Below, piece by piece: positions 62,476-64,000 of a DNA stretch of 64,000 nt. Each line of letters opens with the position of its first letter. Position 1 is the stretch's first letter. Origin of the DNA: Methylomonas methanica MC09 (GTDB lineage Bacteria; Pseudomonadota; Gammaproteobacteria; Methylococcales; Methylomonadaceae); the NCBI RefSeq assembly GCF_000214665.1, contig NC_015572.1:62001-126000 (forward strand). The letters are read 5' to 3'. Under the pieces are notes generated by a model, which saw only the letters and a list, made by a program, of their open reading frames with translations, had not been told where the DNA came from and did no database searches. A program made the position numbers and the translations under genes.

Positions 62476-62922
62476 GATCGAATTGGATGCTTGTTTTTGT
62501 GCAAGTAGATGAAAGATCAAGGATACAAGAAAAAACGGCTATTTGCATTCCAGGGTTGGAAATCAGAACGCTTCTACTTTTTAAATCATGCTGGTTGGTG
62601 CAAAACAGGGTTGGATCATGTATGGGCACAACAAGTCGTTGCCTGTAAAAGTTGGTGGGAGCAATGCTCGTTATCGGCCAACAGCCGACTGTCGCGCTTA
62701 TCAAGCCAATGACCGGTGAAAGTCCCATAGCTGCCGATCAACGGAGTTAAAAAGATGCGCCCCGAAAACAAGGAAAATTAATTCTTAACATACCAGTACT
62801 GAGCACAGTGTTGAGCCTGATGCTGTATTGTTTGCCTTGTTCTTCCTTGAAAACGTCAACATTCGAATATTCAGGAAGAAAATGGTTTCGGCGCCATTTA
62901 TCATCAGATGATATGATTAGCC
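62476..62922. other. intergenic region between divergent pyrR and TA-like genes
   Basis: Frames of 62447-62728 (minus) and 62509-62712 (plus) look spurious: they are rich in Trp and Cys and have no family match. The palindrome upstream of the toxin-antitoxin-like pair is listed separately. Confidence 0.45.
62899..62913. promoter_or_regulatory. operator-like palindrome of the TA-like pair
   Basis: TATCAT-CAG-ATGATA is a perfect inverted repeat nine bases before the ATG at 62923. Position and symmetry fit autoregulation by the HTH protein of the pair. That is inference. Confidence 0.5.
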
Positions 62923-63288
62923 ATGCTTCAAGAATCAGGTATAGATACGCTTTTGGAACTTGATCAACAGATTCTTGATCAGGGTAATGGCTATTGGATC
63001 AAAATTGAGGCGAGGCGTGTGACACCAACTAAAGAGATTCCGCATGGTATACGTTACTCACTGACTTTACATGAACCGTACGGCAAACGAATCCTGGGTT
63101 ATGACAATGCCCATGCCGTCAAGCTGCCGAAAAAATTTAAATTTGCCGGGCAGCGTTTAGCCTACGACCACAAGCACCGGAATATCTGCGACCAAGGTGT
63201 GCCTTATGAATTTCAAAATGCCTATCAACTTTTAATGGACTTTTTTGCAGAGGTTGACAGGGTATTGGAGGAGATTAGAAAGCTATGA
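62923..63288 (+). CDS. DUF6516-like protein, toxin candidate
   Basis: The 121-residue protein resembles DUF6516, a small alpha/beta family encoded next to HTH regulators. It contains LLELDQQILDQGNGYWIKIEARRV near the start, then PHGIRYSLTLHEPYGKRILGYDNAHAVK and a basic KFKFAGQRLAYDHKHR segment. A final acidic helix is ELM-type (QLLMDFFAEVDRVLEEIRKL). Catalytic residues are not known; a nuclease or toxin role is only suggested by its neighbour. Its stop overlaps the next start by four bases. Confidence 0.7.
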   Translation: MLQESGIDTLLELDQQILDQGNGYWIKIEARRVTPTKEIPHGIRYSLTLHEPYGKRILGYDNAHAVKLPKKFKFAGQRLAYDHKHRNICDQGVPYEFQNAYQLLMDFFAEVDRVLEEIRKL

Positions 63289-63632
63289 GTACAGTTATGA
63301 TTGGCATCCTGCCACAGGAAAAAATGCGGGAACGGGTGCTGGCTATTGCCAAAGGCGAATACAAGCCGGAACCGTCAGAGCCGAAAATATGGTTCACATC
63401 AATGCGCTCTCTAGCAGAAGTGTTGAGCGACGACAACCGGGCACTCCTGAAAATCATTCAGGAAACCCATCCGGAATCAATTTCATCTCTGGCCGTGATT
63501 ACCGGTAGAAAACCAAGCAATCTGTCTCGTACCCTGAAAACCATGTCGAATTATGGTTTAGTGGAAATGCGGCGCGAGAGAAATCAAGTCCGGCCAATTG
63601 CGGTGGCTACTGAGTTTCAGATTTTCGCTTGA
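63285..63632 (+). CDS. HVO_A0114-type HTH regulator, antitoxin candidate
   Basis: The 115-residue protein has a winged helix-turn-helix (about 45-105): SLAEVLSDDNRALLKIIQETHP, ISSLAVITGRKPSNLSRTLKTMSNYGLVEMRRERNQVRPIAVA. This matches MarR-like HVO_A0114 family regulators, which pair with DUF6516-type genes. It overlaps the upstream gene by four bases. It probably represses the pair through the palindrome at 62899-62913. Confidence 0.78.
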   Translation: MSTVMIGILPQEKMRERVLAIAKGEYKPEPSEPKIWFTSMRSLAEVLSDDNRALLKIIQETHPESISSLAVITGRKPSNLSRTLKTMSNYGLVEMRRERNQVRPIAVATEFQIFA

Positions 63633-63796
63633 GTTAATGCCGACTGTTGGTTTGTAAAACAAGGTAGCAACTGGATAAACTAAGAATTGATGTGTCATTG
63701 CCAGACGAGTGTATTCAGGTCTTAACTTGCCCCAAGTTCTATAAATGAAATTCCAACTATTGTCCGTTGGTCAACACTTCTACCTAATTGGCGGCG

Positions 63797-64000
63797 ATGG
63801 AAACAAACAATACTGTCACAGCCGAGCGATTTTTAGCATTTCTCAAATGCCCGACGAAAGCCTATTTTCTGGCACATGGTGAGCCCCTGCCAGAAACTTA
63901 CTTTTCCAATGTCGAGAAAGAAATCACCTCAAGGTACAAATTACGGGCGTGGCGGATGCTTCAAGACAGGAATGAGCCTGCTAAACCGCTGACTTTCGAG
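63797..64000 (+). CDS. start of a RecB-like nuclease-type gene, truncated by window edge
   Basis: An ATG at 63797 opens a frame that runs without stop to the window end (68 codons). It begins METNNTVTAERFLAFLKCPTKAYFLAHGEP. The FLKCPTKAYF-type segment is the N-terminal hallmark of Cas4/RecB-like PD-(D/E)XK nucleases, including TM0106-type proteins and large helicase-nuclease proteins, whose conserved first cysteine can bind an iron-sulphur cluster. Only the N-terminus is visible, so the call is tentative. It lies downstream of the TA-like pair. Confidence 0.5.
   Translation, partial: METNNTVTAERFLAFLKCPTKAYFLAHGEPLPETYFSNVEKEITSRYKLRAWRMLQDRNEPAKPLTFE

Noticed and set aside
62447..62728. Overlapping plus and minus frames upstream of pyrR
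   Set aside because: Composition (many Trp, Cys) and lack of ribosome sites suggest chance frames.
1..64000. CRISPR arrays and tRNA/rRNA genes
   Set aside because: Reading both strands showed no regularly spaced direct repeats and no convincing RNA-gene cloverleaf or rRNA segment.

Overview
The window reads as chromosome of a gammaproteobacterial methylotroph, most likely a methanotroph of the Methylomonas/Methylobacter type. Evidence: a formaldehyde-activating-enzyme homologue (40329-40880), a TIGR04073 exosortase-associated protein (38762-39163), a MoxR/Bat aerotolerance block, a pyrR-pyrB-pyrC' operon of the Pseudomonas type, and hda, mpl, apaGH and fdxA. This taxonomic call is inference from gene content. 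No rRNA, tRNA or CRISPR array was recognised.

Layout. 1-3.1 kb: the 3' part of an IS3-family element next to a PD-(D/E)XK-like nuclease gene that appears truncated by it, then a histidine phosphatase. 3.5-7.8 kb: a large PAS/GAF/GGDEF/EAL protein. 8-14 kb: small stress and envelope genes (VOC, DUF4823 and BON lipoproteins, transglutaminase, Crp/Fnr regulator, HdeD-like and DUF4870-like membrane proteins), separated by repeat-rich intergenic DNA and one gene relic. 14.5-18.1 kb: a strikingly AT-rich, compact four-gene operon (HAD phosphatase-transmembrane fusion, nucleotidyltransferase-fold protein, radical SAM enzyme, cytidine-deaminase-like protein). It is the best candidate here for an undescribed system, probably nucleotide-based signalling, modification or defence. 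18.8-28.5 kb: redox and NAD-related genes (GFA, SDR, old yellow enzyme, NrtR-like regulator divergent from SPFH and NAD-kinase-like genes), then a paiB-GNAT pair whose GNAT gene is split by an IS1182 element with a CTAG target duplication. 28.5-40.9 kb: housekeeping genes (fdxA, EF-G, panE-like, hda, mpl, apaGH), lipoproteins, a YceI relic, and a candidate small RNA with its own regulated promoter.

40.9-58.9 kb, all on the minus strand, is a MoxR-CreA-DUF58-(GGDEF/EAL)-DUF4381-BatA-BatB/C-(RND efflux triad)-BatD block. The usual Bat cluster is interrupted twice, by a MASE1-CHASE-PAS-GGDEF-EAL gene and by a complete RND pump. 58.9-62.5 kb carries a LOG-family protein and pyrR-pyrB-pyrC'. The right end (62.9-64 kb) holds a toxin-antitoxin-like pair (DUF6516 / HVO_A0114-type regulator) with an operator-like palindrome, then the start of a gene with a nuclease-like N-terminus that runs off the window.

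Gene starts were chosen by reading Shine-Dalgarno sequences, overlaps and family N-termini. Several differ from the longest open frame, as stated in the entries. Family names come from recognising motifs by eye. No database search was run.
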